Positions 28,957 through 39,004 are shown, counted from the stretch's first letter. The stretch: DNA of 39,744 bases from a virus (IMGVR_UViG_3300045741_000132:1-39744); one strand, 5' to 3'. Numbers and translations are program-made. The notes: generated by a model from the sequence alone, not told the origin.

Positions 28957-30374
28957 TGGGCGATCGCTCCGATGCCGCGGGGAACCTGACGTAGCGTGGC
29001 TGCCAGCGCCGGGCTGTTCAGCATGAGCGCCAGCCGCGAAAGCATCTCGGGCGAAAGGGCGACACCTCCTGCAGCCCCGACAGCGGCGCCCTCAGCGGCG
29101 TTCCGCATCCGGTTCCCCGGAAGCACGGCCCCGACTCCAGCACCGACCGCGGACGGGCCAACTCGGGCGACGATCTTCGCGCCGACTCCCGGCGCCTTCT
29201 TGATGTCGGGGAAAGCCTCGCCCTTGAGCTTGATGAGGTCCTGCGCCGCCTTGTTGATCTCCTCGTAGCTCACCGGACGGCCCTTGATGATCTGGTCGGG
29301 AACGGAGGCGCGCAGGTAGGCGCGGCCCTGGTCCGCCTGCTCCTTGTACCAGAGCAGTTCGGCGTTCTCGGTGCCCGTGAGCTTCCCGCCCGCTTCGAGG
29401 ATGCGCCGCAGCGGCTTGGAGATGGCATCCGCCTTATCGACGATCTTCTGCACCTCCAACGGGGTCATCATCGGGTTCTTGCGGTTGTCGGCCATGAACG
29501 TGTTCGTGAGCTGGTCGAACTTCGCCTTCATCTCGCCCGCCTCGGGCAACCGGCTGGCTGCGGGATCCCCGTACTGGTTGTGCGTGAACATCTCGTCGAG
29601 GTTCTTCTGCACGGCCGCCATGAACTGATTCGCGTTGACCTGATTGCCCGAGGCCGTGGCCTGGCGAAGCGCGGAGAACTTGGCTGCGCCGTACTCACCG
29701 AGACGCTGCCCAAGCCTTTGCATTCCGCCGCGGGTCATCGTGATTCCCTCGCGAATCGCCGCCTGTGCCGCCTCGGGTGTCAGGCTGCGAGCCGCTCCCA
29801 TGAGGGCTCCCCCGCCAAGGCGGGCTCCCGTGGAGAGAACCCCGCCAGCGGATTCGTAGGTGCCCTGCTTGAGGGCCTGATCGCCGATGCGGGTAAGAGC
29901 CTCTCCGAGATTGGCCGGGGCGTTGTCCGTACCCATCGCAGCGTCGACCGCCTGGCGAACAGCCTCGAGGACACCGCCTGCGAGCATGGCTCCGCCGACA
30001 CCTCCGAGTTCCTGCCCGGCGACAGCGCCAACAGTGGCCCCGGGAACGGCCCCGATGCCTGCCGCCGGAGCGCCCGAGATGGCACCCATGACCCCGCCGC
30101 CTGTGCCACCGAGCATCCGTCCCGTAACCCCTCCGGCCATCGAACCGCCCTGTACGAGCGGCTCAAGAAAGGCGGGCTCCTTGGGGCGAACCCTGGGACG
30201 ATTGCGGGAGTGGGCCGAGACCATGACGAGTTCCGGAGCGGCGCCAGAGAAGTCGGCGTAGTCCTGCGGGTACTTGGCCTTCGTGCGCCGCCCGAGTTCG
30301 ATGTCCGACATGTCATCGTACTGGCCCGGGTACTTGGCCTTCACCTTCTTGCCGAGGTCGTTGAGGGTAGCCAT
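28953..30374 (-). CDS. Internal virion-type protein with repeated KYP motif
   Basis: 473 residues. The first 45 residues hold two copies of a KxKAKYPxxYxDxSD-like motif. Then a Gly/Ala-rich hydrophobic stretch (about 75-135, with GGVTGRMLGGTGGGVMG), which may insert into or cross a membrane. The rest is helical with a Gly/Ala-rich end. Similar proteins in podoviruses leave the head with the DNA. Its place before the ART-like gene agrees with that. Confidence 0.65.
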   Translation of the reverse strand: MATLNDLGKKVKAKYPGQYDDMSDIELGRRTKAKYPQDYADFSGAAPELVMVSAHSRNRPRVRPKEPAFLEPLVQGGSMAGGVTGRMLGGTGGGVMGAISGAPAAGIGAVPGATVGAVAGQELGGVGGAMLAGGVLEAVRQAVDAAMGTDNAPANLGEALTRIGDQALKQGTYESAGGVLSTGARLGGGALMGAARSLTPEAAQAAIREGITMTRGGMQRLGQRLGEYGAAKFSALRQATASGNQVNANQFMAAVQKNLDEMFTHNQYGDPAASRLPEAGEMKAKFDQLTNTFMADNRKNPMMTPLEVQKIVDKADAISKPLRRILEAGGKLTGTENAELLWYKEQADQGRAYLRASVPDQIIKGRPVSYEEINKAAQDLIKLKGEAFPDIKKAPGVGAKIVARVGPSAVGAGVGAVLPGNRMRNAAEGAAVGAAGGVALSPEMLSRLALMLNSPALAATLRQVPRGIGAIAQ

Positions 30375-31618
30375 CAGCGGATCCCCAGAGGATCAGAGGT
30401 CTTGGCCGTGGAGTTGGCCGATCCGCCCGCGCGCAGCTTGCGAACGTCCGAGAGAACTCGGTCGACTTCCGCCTGAGAGGGCGGGTGCCCGAGTGCCGCC
30501 TTCTCCATGTGGTCCAGCATCAGCCCGAGGATGCGGAACTTCTCCTTGGCCGTCGCCTGGTTGTCGTCGATGCGCGGGTAGTCGAAGTTCTGCGCTGCCG
30601 CGATCTCGGCCTGGTTGATCCGCAGCCCCTTGCCGAGAGCCGCGAGCGTCTGGATCGTCTTGATCGCGGCCGTGCGATAGGCCGGGTATCCCGAGAGCAC
30701 CGCGTCGTTCTGCCAGATCGCGTTCCACCGATTCGCGGCGCCGCCCTTGATCCTGCCGAGCCCGCCGGTGTTGGGCAACTTCGGAATCAAGTCGTTGGTA
30801 ACGCTCTGGAGATCTCCGCGCACCGAGTCGAGCAACTGGAACACATTGGCTTCCCGGTCCCCGAGCACTGCGATTCCCGCCTTGCGCGCCTCGGCCGTCA
30901 ACTGGTCGCGCATCTTCGGGGTCTTGATCTGACCCGCGTTCAGGTATGGGACTTCCGTTCCGTCAGGCAACTTGCGGATGTCGACCCAGTCAGGGAGCGA
31001 GTTGCCCGCAGTCGTCCCGGGCGTGGCGACTGTCTTCGTCTGCCGTGCTTGCGCTCCCGTGGCTGCAATCTCGGACAGCCGGTTCTGATGCGTCGTCTTG
31101 AGGTTCGCCGCCGCGGCGTCCTCGCGCTGCTTCTGCAGGATCGCGTCCATCGTCTTGCTGAACTTCTCGACCGCGACCTTCTGCTTGAACGCCCCCTCGA
31201 GGTCTCCCGCGTCCGCCGCAGCCTTGGCCTTGAGCGTGGCGTCATCGCGCAACGCGCTCAGGTTCTGCAGCCTGGCGGTCATCAGGTCGTTCTGCTGGCG
31301 CGTCACATCCTGGTGGGCCCTCAGTGCGTAACCGGGATCCTTGGTGAGGATGCTCGCGACGTTGCCCGTCAACTGGGGCAGGCTCTGGGCGAGCGGGTCC
31401 AACTGGGGCGGGGGCGCAGCGGCTGCCGTCGAATACGTTGTCCCGGCGGCCGAAGCGGCCTGTGAAGCCGCTTGGGTCTGCCGGGCGAGTTCGGCGGCCT
31501 GCTTCGCGGACTGGGCATCGAACTGGCTGATGAGCCCCGCGGGGGTCAGCGTGTTCTGCAGGCTCGCCAGTACCGAGGGGTCGGAGAGCATGGCGAGCAC
31601 GCTGTTGTCGAGGTTCAT
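30374..31618 (-). CDS. Helical internal virion-type protein
   Basis: 414 residues, mostly helix, rich in Ala, Gln, Thr and Asp. A coiled-coil region at about 95-175 (RQQNDLMTARLQNLSALRDD). One-base overlap with the next gene (TGATG). No enzymatic motif. Likely an ejection or head-internal protein; inferred from place and composition. Confidence 0.6.
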   Translation of the reverse strand: MNLDNSVLAMLSDPSVLASLQNTLTPAGLISQFDAQSAKQAAELARQTQAASQAASAAGTTYSTAAAAPPPQLDPLAQSLPQLTGNVASILTKDPGYALRAHQDVTRQQNDLMTARLQNLSALRDDATLKAKAAADAGDLEGAFKQKVAVEKFSKTMDAILQKQREDAAAANLKTTHQNRLSEIAATGAQARQTKTVATPGTTAGNSLPDWVDIRKLPDGTEVPYLNAGQIKTPKMRDQLTAEARKAGIAVLGDREANVFQLLDSVRGDLQSVTNDLIPKLPNTGGLGRIKGGAANRWNAIWQNDAVLSGYPAYRTAAIKTIQTLAALGKGLRINQAEIAAAQNFDYPRIDDNQATAKEKFRILGLMLDHMEKAALGHPPSQAEVDRVLSDVRKLRAGGSANSTAKTSDPLGIR

Positions 31619-32199
31619 GCCGCCGCCTTGGGCAGTCCCACGGTGGAGAACTGCGGGTAGCGGCTCCGCAGGTACGCCTGCAGATAGGGCTGGAAGCTCT
31701 CCAGACCCGCGCCGAACAACTGCATCGACTGCGACGGGCCGGAAGTCCCCGTGAGGTTGCTGATCTGCTGCTGGATGTTCCCCTGCGCCAACTGGGCCGC
31801 CTGGTTGCTTACGTCCGTCCGCAGTTTAGCGATCTGGCTGCCGACGAGGCTGGGCGTCAGACCCGAGAGGACGGCGCCGGTGCCGCTCGTGCCGATTCCG
31901 CGGGCAGCGAGGTTCGCCGCCACGTCGTTCGCCGTCTGGTTGGCTCCCGTGGCGATGGCCCCCTGCGCCTGCGAGAACTGCGGGCTCTGCTGCAGGATCT
32001 GCGAATACTGGGCGTGGAGCCGGGCGAGGTTGTCAGGCGAGATCAGGGCGTTGAGCTTGTGGCGCAGGTCAGCCTGCGGGTCGTGGCCGAGCAGTTTGCT
32101 CAGGATCGACGGGCCGAAGCTCATCAGCAGGGGAAGGAGCAGGCTCATGCCGCCCGTAGCGGGCGCGGCAGCGGTCGCGGCAGGAAGTGCAGCACTCAT
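31615..32199 (-). CDS. Internal virion-type protein, 194 residues
   Basis: Start with an Ala-rich, then hydrophobic helix (GMSLLLPLLMSFGPSILSKL), possibly membrane-active, followed by Gln/Asn/Ala-rich helices. ATGA overlap with the 414-residue gene. The set of three proteins resembles the internal-protein trio of podoviruses. Confidence 0.6.
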   Translation of the reverse strand: MSAALPAATAAAPATGGMSLLLPLLMSFGPSILSKLLGHDPQADLRHKLNALISPDNLARLHAQYSQILQQSPQFSQAQGAIATGANQTANDVAANLAARGIGTSGTGAVLSGLTPSLVGSQIAKLRTDVSNQAAQLAQGNIQQQISNLTGTSGPSQSMQLFGAGLESFQPYLQAYLRSRYPQFSTVGLPKAAA

Positions 32200-32234
32200 C
32201 AGGGGTCCCTCCCTTAGCGGGGAATCTACAGCGC

Positions 32235-33428
32235 TTAACCGAGCGCTTCAATGCGAACGTGGATCTCGTACTGGGGGCTGCCGGTTTTCGTCACGGTCGT
32301 CGTGTACGTGATGTTCTGGCTGGCCGCGACGTTGAGCACGATCGAGCCCTGCGAATGGGCGTTGTTCGTCGCCAGGTCGTGATTGTTGAAGATCACCGTT
32401 GCCGATTCGAACGGCATGTCCAGCGTCTGCGCTGCCCCGTCGTTCCACGAGACCGTCATCTTGACGACATCGGCCGGGTTGCCCGCGGTCGTCGTCTTGA
32501 CGTAGGCCGACACGCGGAACATTCCAGCGGTATCCGCAGCACCCGTCAGCAGGGTCGTAGAGCCGATGCTCACCGTCTGTGCCGTCAGGTTGCTGCTGCC
32601 CAGAACTCCCGCCGCGCTCGTCGTGTTGCCGACCAGCAGGGGCTGTCCCGACAACGTCGGGCTGGTAGCGACCGGGGCGAGCGTGAGAGTCCCGCTCGTG
32701 GAGCCGTTGAGCTGGAGTCCCGTTCCGTTGAACGCGCCCGCGTTCGTTACCTTGGCGACGATCGTGTTCTCAGGGCTCGCACAAGCAATCAGAGGTCCTG
32801 TCCCGGATCCGATGTTCCCGACCAGCAGTCCGGCCGCAGTCGATCCCGACATGTTCGCGCGAACGTATGCTCCGAATGAAACTGCCGACGTTATCCCGCT
32901 TCCACTTCCGGTGCTGGCGACATAGATCGACGTAGTGCCACTAAGATTCGTGGTCAATCGCAGAGCCGCGTATGCCTGCAACACGTAAGCCGTGGTCGAC
33001 GCATTCTGGATCTCCGTAATCCCGCGGGCGCCGTAGATCGCGTTGTCCACATCGCTGCCCATCTGAATCTGTGACGTGGCCTTGAGCCTCGCCAGGATTC
33101 CTCCGGAACTGTCGAGGACACGAAAGAAGTCCCCGCTGGGAACCGCCGTGGACTGGATCGAAAGCACGTTGTCCGATGACGCTGTGCTGGCAATCGTCTG
33201 GCCGCCGGATCGCCCCGACAGTTTGAGGTAGTCCGACAGATCAGGAGGAGACGCGATCGGTGTTCCGGACCCGCTGGGCGCCTGCCCGGCCTGAATCCTG
33301 GCGAATCCGAAGCTGGCATCGCGCAGGAAAATGTCGATCGTCGACAGCATGTTCCGCAGCCGGGGCGTGAAGTCCTCGGCCTTGGGATCCGGCACGGAGA
33401 ACGCGGCGATGCCCGTGTATTCGCGCAC
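32235..33428 (-). CDS. Virion appendage / tail-fibre-like protein
   Basis: 397 residues, GTG start with GGGAGG 5 bases upstream. A short N-terminal part (about 1-55, perhaps attachment), then Gly/Ser/Thr/Ala-rich repeats of beta type (about 70-300), and a C-terminal beta-rich domain. This composition fits a fibre or spike with trimer-like beta repeats that meets the host. No depolymerase motif was seen. Confidence 0.6.
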   Translation of the reverse strand: MREYTGIAAFSVPDPKAEDFTPRLRNMLSTIDIFLRDASFGFARIQAGQAPSGSGTPIASPPDLSDYLKLSGRSGGQTIASTASSDNVLSIQSTAVPSGDFFRVLDSSGGILARLKATSQIQMGSDVDNAIYGARGITEIQNASTTAYVLQAYAALRLTTNLSGTTSIYVASTGSGSGITSAVSFGAYVRANMSGSTAAGLLVGNIGSGTGPLIACASPENTIVAKVTNAGAFNGTGLQLNGSTSGTLTLAPVATSPTLSGQPLLVGNTTSAAGVLGSSNLTAQTVSIGSTTLLTGAADTAGMFRVSAYVKTTTAGNPADVVKMTVSWNDGAAQTLDMPFESATVIFNNHDLATNNAHSQGSIVLNVAASQNITYTTTVTKTGSPQYEIHVRIEALG

Positions 33429-33430
33429 GG

Positions 33431-35959
33431 CTACCTCCCGCTGTCCTCTCGCCCGTAGGACGTGTCGCCCCAGACGAGCATCTCCTGCATGAACGTCCCG
33501 GCACCCGAAGCCTGCATCGTGATCCGCAGCCCCTCGACCTGCACCTTCGGCGTGACCTTGTGCAGCCGCTGGCCGCCGAGCGTGATCGTCTTGACCCCGC
33601 GCGTCGTCTCGCCACCGTCGTTGGTCTTGGTGCCCTTGAACGTGTAGGTCAGCAGCGGAGAGCCCGAGTAGCTCCCGCAGTAGCCGTACAGGTCATCGAG
33701 CATCCACTCGCCCGTGATCCCCGCGTCGTAGATGCGGCGCGTCGTGTACTGCGCCGTGTCGTCGTTGGACGGGATCGCCGTGCCGGTCTCGAAGTACACC
33801 TTCCCGGCCCCGGCCGCTGTGCTCGTGCCGCCGTAGCCGATGTAGATGCCAGTGTTCCCGTTGCTGCGCGGCACCGCCCACGCCGACTCCACGCTCGCGT
33901 AAGTGCCGCCTCCCGCTTCGAAGTTACGCGAGTGAACGGGCCCGGAGGCTTTGAAACTCCCCTCGGAGTCGATGTCCGTCGCGTCGTAGGACAGGTGCAG
34001 GCACATGTACGTCTCGTTGCCGAGCGAGTCGTTGCGGTAGAAGAAGCGCAGGCTCCGGTTCTCGGGGTCGTTCAGCAGCGCAATCGGCGTGCTCGTGGAG
34101 GTCAACGAGATGAAGTTGCGCCACGTCTGGTTCTTCGTCCGCGTGATGAAGTTGTAGCCGTCCGTCGTGTGGATGCCCTTGTAGCTGACGAACGCCAGTT
34201 GCTCCGTCTGGCCGTCGATCGTGAACGTGCAGGCACACATCGGGTTCACGATGCCGAACGAGCGCGAGATCATCTCGATCGCCTTGCCGCGGTCGAAGGA
34301 GGCGTCCCGCTCGCTGGGCAGATAGTTCACCCGCCACAGGCTCGTGTCGAGCCCGACGACGAGCCGGTTGTTCACGACTCGGATGTGCCGCACCTGGTCG
34401 TTCTCGCGCGTCTCGAAGTCGATGAAGTAAGTCGGCGGGAACGCCTCCACATCGCCCGGGAACGAGTAGCGGATCAGCGAGGCGTTGCTCTTGTCGTTGA
34501 CGACCAGCGAATCCTGGTAGAGGTCGCCCGTGTCGCTAGAGGGCGGCGGGAAGTTCTTGCTGACCTGCGAAACGATGTCACCGAACGTGTAGACGACCGT
34601 TGGGTAGACCACCGTCGAGTCGATGCTGGCGGCGTAGTAGACGTAGACCTTGACGTAGTCGATCCCGATGGATGCCCCGGGCTTGGACGCCTCAAGGACA
34701 ACCATGAAGTTGCTGTCGAAGTCGGTGTCTACGAAGGGAGGAATCAGCGCCGTGTTGCCCCAGCGGTCCGTCGATCCGCCGACCGTGAACGTCGTCGGAG
34801 CACCGGCATTCGTGCTCGTGAGCACGCCGGACTTGGAGAGCCCCAGGATATTGAACAGCGCCGTGTCGAGCGATCCGTTCGCCTTGCGCCGACCGATCGC
34901 CACGTTCACGGGCACAGGGGCCGAGCCGGCGCTGACGTACCCCTGCACCTCGACGGCGATGCCCTTGATTGCACCCGCAACGGCTCCGAGCGAAAACCCG
35001 TAAATGCCCTGCTGCTGGGTCGCGAACTGCGCCGGCATCGTCGCCGAAGCATAGGCCCCATCGTCAGCGGTCACGCTCGAGGCGCTCGCAAACGCGGAGT
35101 AGTATCCGCTCGTGTTGACGCTACTGGGGAAGGACGAGGCCGAGGCAACGGCCGTTGTGTCGGCGTGGGCTGAGACTCCGGTGGCAAGTTCGGCGATCAT
35201 GTACCCGATGGGGAACAACTTGTCCGAGAACTTGGTCTTGGCCGCGCTGCGGTAGATGCGCCAGTGGGTCGTGGTCGAGTTGCGCGGAGCCCCGAGTTGG
35301 ACGAGTGCCTGCTGGCTTCCCGTCGCGGAGATCTGAACGGTCGTCACGCCATTGTCGGACGAGAAGGCGCCCTCAATCGCCGTCGCCACGCCGTCAGCCG
35401 TGTAGCGGTAGACCTCCGTGACCCAGTATTCGTAGAACCCCGTGGCCGCCTGAGAGAACACTCCGGCCGCCGTCACGACCGTTGGCGCCGAAATCACGGG
35501 CAACATTCCGTGCTGGCGAACGGTGGGAGCCAGGCCGACAGACGTAGCCGTTAGGTAAACCACTTTGTTCGTCCCGATCGACGAGGAGTCTGCCGTCGCC
35601 CCGTTCATCAGGAAGAAGCGGTTGCGGTAGTGGACGACCTCCAGGCTCGTTCCGGCCGTGATGTTCGCAAGGTCGGTGAACGTGCCCGTATCGCCCATCG
35701 GGGCGTAGCGGTACTTCGTGCCCGCCATCGCGATCAGGTAGTGGTCGCCGTTGTCGAAGTGGGCATCCCGCAGCCCGACGACACCCGTGGCCGTCGCCGA
35801 GACCACCCCGAACACCGCTCGTCCCGCCGCACGCTCCAGCCCGACGGCGCCGTTGCGATAGACCATGTTGCGAATGTCGGAGAGTTGCCCCGGCTTCAAG
35901 AGCGCAGGGTCGCGGTCGGTGACGAGCCCACCAGTAAGGGGCTCAGTGCGGCGCGGCAT
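33431..35959 (-). CDS. Tail tubular protein B-like (tail nozzle) protein
   Basis: 842 residues with a GGGAGGGG ribosome site. MPRRTEPLTGGLVTDRDPAL ... GQLSDIRNMVYRNGAVG resembles the N-terminus of podovirus tail-tube B proteins. The long Ser/Thr/Tyr-rich body is beta-rich, as in nozzle propellers. It comes directly after the tubular A-like gene. Length is normal for this role. Confidence 0.7.
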   Translation of the reverse strand: MPRRTEPLTGGLVTDRDPALLKPGQLSDIRNMVYRNGAVGLERAAGRAVFGVVSATATGVVGLRDAHFDNGDHYLIAMAGTKYRYAPMGDTGTFTDLANITAGTSLEVVHYRNRFFLMNGATADSSSIGTNKVVYLTATSVGLAPTVRQHGMLPVISAPTVVTAAGVFSQAATGFYEYWVTEVYRYTADGVATAIEGAFSSDNGVTTVQISATGSQQALVQLGAPRNSTTTHWRIYRSAAKTKFSDKLFPIGYMIAELATGVSAHADTTAVASASSFPSSVNTSGYYSAFASASSVTADDGAYASATMPAQFATQQQGIYGFSLGAVAGAIKGIAVEVQGYVSAGSAPVPVNVAIGRRKANGSLDTALFNILGLSKSGVLTSTNAGAPTTFTVGGSTDRWGNTALIPPFVDTDFDSNFMVVLEASKPGASIGIDYVKVYVYYAASIDSTVVYPTVVYTFGDIVSQVSKNFPPPSSDTGDLYQDSLVVNDKSNASLIRYSFPGDVEAFPPTYFIDFETRENDQVRHIRVVNNRLVVGLDTSLWRVNYLPSERDASFDRGKAIEMISRSFGIVNPMCACTFTIDGQTEQLAFVSYKGIHTTDGYNFITRTKNQTWRNFISLTSTSTPIALLNDPENRSLRFFYRNDSLGNETYMCLHLSYDATDIDSEGSFKASGPVHSRNFEAGGGTYASVESAWAVPRSNGNTGIYIGYGGTSTAAGAGKVYFETGTAIPSNDDTAQYTTRRIYDAGITGEWMLDDLYGYCGSYSGSPLLTYTFKGTKTNDGGETTRGVKTITLGGQRLHKVTPKVQVEGLRITMQASGAGTFMQEMLVWGDTSYGREDSGR

Positions 35960-35971
35960 CTTTACCCCTCC

Positions 35972-36895
35972 CTAATAATCGTAGTTCAGCCAGCGGGTCG
36001 TCGTGTCGCTCCAGTTGCCGAACGACGCATGGCCGGGGATGAACATGAGCCCCTCGTCGGGAATCCGGGTCTGGTCGCGGAGCATCGTCTTGAGCCCCTC
36101 CTGCGACATCACGAACCACGTTTTCATCTGCTCGCCCCGGCCTTCCCCCTTATCGAGCAGGAAGTGCCACTTCGCCCACGCGATCAGGTACGGCTCGTAG
36201 TCCTGCACGATGTCCACGACATCCGCCGTAGCCGTCGCCGTCGGGATCGTCATGCGCCGGTAGTAGCGCAGTTGCAGGATGTCGGCCGCCGTCGGGGGAG
36301 TCAGCAGCCGGATCTTCCCGCGCGAGCCCACGAGGAACAGGTCGTACCAGTAGGGGGTCGACACCGTCTGCTCGTTGGCCCCCTGGCGGTCGTACAGGCG
36401 GCGCCCGACGTAGCGCAGGTCCACCTGAGAAATCAGCAGCCGGGCCGTGTACGGGGCCTTCCAGTCGGAGGGCAGGTCGTACATGTCGCGTGAGGCCGTG
36501 GCCGAGAGGACGTTCACGCCCGCGGCAAGCCCGGTGACGGTGCCGTAGATGCCGAATCCGGAGGCGGCCGTGGCCGAGATGCGCGTGCCCGCGGCGAAGC
36601 CCGAGCCGGAGATGAAGTCGTCGGGCTTGAGCCCGTGTCCGGCCGGGGCCGCGGCCGACGCCTGTCCCGCAGACGCCGAGACTCCCGTGACGCCGAAGGG
36701 AGCGAAGATGGTGATGGGCGCTGCCTCGGTGCGGAGGAAGTCCCAGTTGGCGGTGTTGTTGAAGTGCTGCAGGCCGGCGAAAAGCGAGCGCCCGGCACGA
36801 GTGGTCATCTCCCCGTCGCCGGACGCCCCGACCGTGTCAGCGATTTCCTGGCAGGCGGCGCTAACCGCTTTCGTTGAGGGCTGGAACAGGCTCAT
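35972..36895 (-). CDS. Tail tubular protein A-like (head-tail adaptor)
   Basis: 307 residues. QEIADTVGASGD at the N-terminus, WDFLRTEAAPITI, YDLPSDWKAPY and YYRRMTIPTATATADVVDIV ... YLIAWAKWHFLLDKGEG match the general form of podovirus gp11-type adaptors. An Ala/Ser/Gly-rich insertion (about 68-130) interrupts it. Overlaps the glycosyltransferase gene by 35 bases. Confidence 0.7.
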   Translation of the reverse strand: MSLFQPSTKAVSAACQEIADTVGASGDGEMTTRAGRSLFAGLQHFNNTANWDFLRTEAAPITIFAPFGVTGVSASAGQASAAAPAGHGLKPDDFISGSGFAAGTRISATAASGFGIYGTVTGLAAGVNVLSATASRDMYDLPSDWKAPYTARLLISQVDLRYVGRRLYDRQGANEQTVSTPYWYDLFLVGSRGKIRLLTPPTAADILQLRYYRRMTIPTATATADVVDIVQDYEPYLIAWAKWHFLLDKGEGRGEQMKTWFVMSQEGLKTMLRDQTRIPDEGLMFIPGHASFGNWSDTTTRWLNYDY

Positions 36896-38201
36896 TGGCG
36901 ATCACCCCTTGCGCTTCGGCTTCGCGGCGCTGCTCCGCCTCGTCCTCGGCGACGATCTGCTCCCACTGGGCATCCGTCGGGCGGGGCTGTTCGCGCCTGC
37001 GCTCCTCGCGAATCTCCTCCCACGACTGGATGATCTTCGGCACTTCCTTCATCGCGTCACGGTTCTGCGAGACCCAGTCCTTCGCGTTCGCCGCCACCTC
37101 GCGCCGGAACTTCACGTCCTCGATCAGCAGCGAGAGCTTGTCCTCGAACTCCTTCGGGTCGTTGAACAGCAGCCCCGTGCGGTTGTCCTCGATCTCGTCC
37201 CGGTACGGGCCCGTGTTCTGCGCCAGCGTGGCCGCGGGCTTGCGGAGCACCGAAGCCTCGTACCACTTGATCGCCGAGCGGCACTTGTTGAACACGTTGT
37301 CCGACAGCGGGGCGAGCGAGATGTCGTGGTCCATCATCACCAGCCGCAGCTTGTACTCCTGGTAGGGGCACCAGTCATGGAACGTGTAGCGGTGCGGCGG
37401 GATGAGTTCGTTGACCCACGGGTACTGGGCGCCCCAGATGATCCAGTGAACTTCCGGGTAGCGCTTCGTGATGTTCCCGAGCGCCTCGCGCAGGGGATAC
37501 CAGTCCTCGTAGTGGGCGATGCCGCCCTGCCAGAGGATCTTGATTTTGTCCGGCTCCTGCTGGATCGCCACCTGCGGGTAGTGGTCGAGCCGCATCAGGT
37601 TGGGGAACACGCGCAGGCGCCGCGGCGTCACTTCGCGCTGGATCGCCTCGGCGACGTGCGGGGTCGAGCACTGAACCTGGTCAGCCATCTCGAGGATCTT
37701 GCGCCAGCTCGCGATCGTCTGGCGGTTCTTCGCCAGCGAGAAGCCGTTCTCCCCGTCCTTCCAGAGCACCTTCTTCTCCCCGTCCTGCACGACGCCGATG
37801 TGGTGTCCGAGCGGGATCAGGTTGCCGTCCATGTCGCGGATGCCGAGGCTCTTGAACGCCTGGTTCAGTGGGCTGACGTTCATGATGTTGTCGTCCGACT
37901 CGACGATGATCGACGGCGGGTACTTCCACTCGCCATCCCGCTTTGAGGGCAGGAACGAGTTCAACCCGCGGAAGTTGTTGACCGGCTGCTCGCCGACGGG
38001 CTGGTAGAGGTAGACGATGTCCGCCTCGCAGAACTGCGCGATGCGCTCCTGCGCCGAGACGCCGGCATCGTTCACGTCGATGATCGACTTGACCGGAAGT
38101 CCGAGCACGGCCGCGGTGTCGAGCGGCACGCGCAGGCGGTATTCGAACGAGGCGCTGTGTCGGTGCGGGATCAGGGTGTAGACCGTCATCGGCTTGCTCA
38201 T
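36861..38201 (-). CDS. GT4-like glycosyltransferase
   Basis: 446 residues. A Rossmann-type N-terminal half, then ILWQGGIAHYEDWYPLREAL (about 230-250), a sugar-nucleotide-type segment IKWYEASVLRKPAATLAQNT and a GPYRDEIEDNRTGLLFNDP run (about 350) typical of GT-B (GT4) enzymes. A charged C-terminal tail (about 390-446) is extra. No membrane segment. Its ATG overlaps the upstream stop. Sits among tail genes, away from the other sugar genes. Confidence 0.75.
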   Translation of the reverse strand: MSKPMTVYTLIPHRHSASFEYRLRVPLDTAAVLGLPVKSIIDVNDAGVSAQERIAQFCEADIVYLYQPVGEQPVNNFRGLNSFLPSKRDGEWKYPPSIIVESDDNIMNVSPLNQAFKSLGIRDMDGNLIPLGHHIGVVQDGEKKVLWKDGENGFSLAKNRQTIASWRKILEMADQVQCSTPHVAEAIQREVTPRRLRVFPNLMRLDHYPQVAIQQEPDKIKILWQGGIAHYEDWYPLREALGNITKRYPEVHWIIWGAQYPWVNELIPPHRYTFHDWCPYQEYKLRLVMMDHDISLAPLSDNVFNKCRSAIKWYEASVLRKPAATLAQNTGPYRDEIEDNRTGLLFNDPKEFEDKLSLLIEDVKFRREVAANAKDWVSQNRDAMKEVPKIIQSWEEIREERRREQPRPTDAQWEQIVAEDEAEQRREAEAQGVIANEPVPALNESG

Positions 38202-38665
38202 GCGATAGGCTCCGTATCGGTGGCTGGCCCCATCGAGTTTTCGCCCACGGGTTCGGCAGGGATTTCGACAACTTCAAAATCCTCGACGGTCTTGGGCGCG
38301 CCCGGATAATCGAGCCCTAGAGCCGAGAGGGGAAGTTTCAGGTCGTCCCGCGCTGTGCCCCTGCCGCCGTTCCTGCGCTGGTAGGCCACGTACTGCGGGT
38401 GCTTGTCGATGAAGGCGTAGAATCGCTTCTTGTCCTTGAGGAAGGCCGGATCTTCCAGCTTCGCGGCGAGGAACATGGGCACGTTGACGAACGAAGCCAC
38501 GCGGCGGAACTCCTGCCCCGCGTAGCCCGTTCCGTCATCCTTCTCCCGCATTTCCTTGATCGCTTCGAACCGCGGGGCGTAGTAGTCCGCGTTCGACTTG
38601 AGCATCGTCTCGGGGGAGAGAATGAAGTCGAGTGGATCCTCGTTCTTCGCCACGTAGAACGCCAT
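38198..38665 (-). CDS. Hypothetical virion-region protein, 155 residues
   Basis: Start at the ATG at 38665; the longer frame to 38953 lies over the neighbour and is rejected. Soluble, charged (KDKKRFYAFIDKHPQYVAYQ). ATGA overlap with the glycosyltransferase. No family recognised. Confidence 0.65.
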   Translation of the reverse strand: MAFYVAKNEDPLDFILSPETMLKSNADYYAPRFEAIKEMREKDDGTGYAGQEFRRVASFVNVPMFLAAKLEDPAFLKDKKRFYAFIDKHPQYVAYQRRNGGRGTARDDLKLPLSALGLDYPGAPKTVEDFEVVEIPAEPVGENSMGPATDTEPIA

Positions 38666-38666
38666 G

Positions 38667-38996
38667 TCAGTGCCCTGCCGTCGCCGGACCACCAGAGGTG
38701 CCCGAGCTAGGAGCGCCCTTGAACACGGACTCATCGCCCGAGTTCGGACCCAGGCCGACCACGTCCTGCTGCTGGATGTCGCTCGAGCCCTTGGGAATCG
38801 TTCCGCCCGTGGGCATGAAGTCCGGCGTCCGGGTCTGCGCGTGCGGCCGGAAGTTGCCAGCAAAGAGGTTGACCGTCGAAGCGATCGGACCGCTGGTTTC
38901 CGTGTTGAGCACGGGCTGGGCGCTGCCGCTGCTGGGCACCGGGGGAAGCGCATCCTCGCGGTTGCCGCTGGTACCGCCCTTGAACACGACGGGCAT
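38667..38996 (-). CDS. Ser/Gly/Pro-rich small protein, 109 residues
   Basis: GGAGAG before the ATG. Low-complexity, with a VFKG motif twice (near the start and ESVFKGAPSSG at about 90-100). The second motif recurs in the next upstream protein. Position suggests a minor virion part; function unknown. Confidence 0.65.
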   Translation of the reverse strand: MPVVFKGGTSGNREDALPPVPSSGSAQPVLNTETSGPIASTVNLFAGNFRPHAQTRTPDFMPTGGTIPKGSSDIQQQDVVGLGPNSGDESVFKGAPSSGTSGGPATAGH

Positions 38997-39004
38997 GGTC
39001 TCTC

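Noticed and set aside
33560-35173. 537-codon rightward frame opposite the tail tubular B-like gene
   Set aside because: Antisense shadow; Arg/Val/Asp-rich with no motif and no ribosome site in an operon read the other way.
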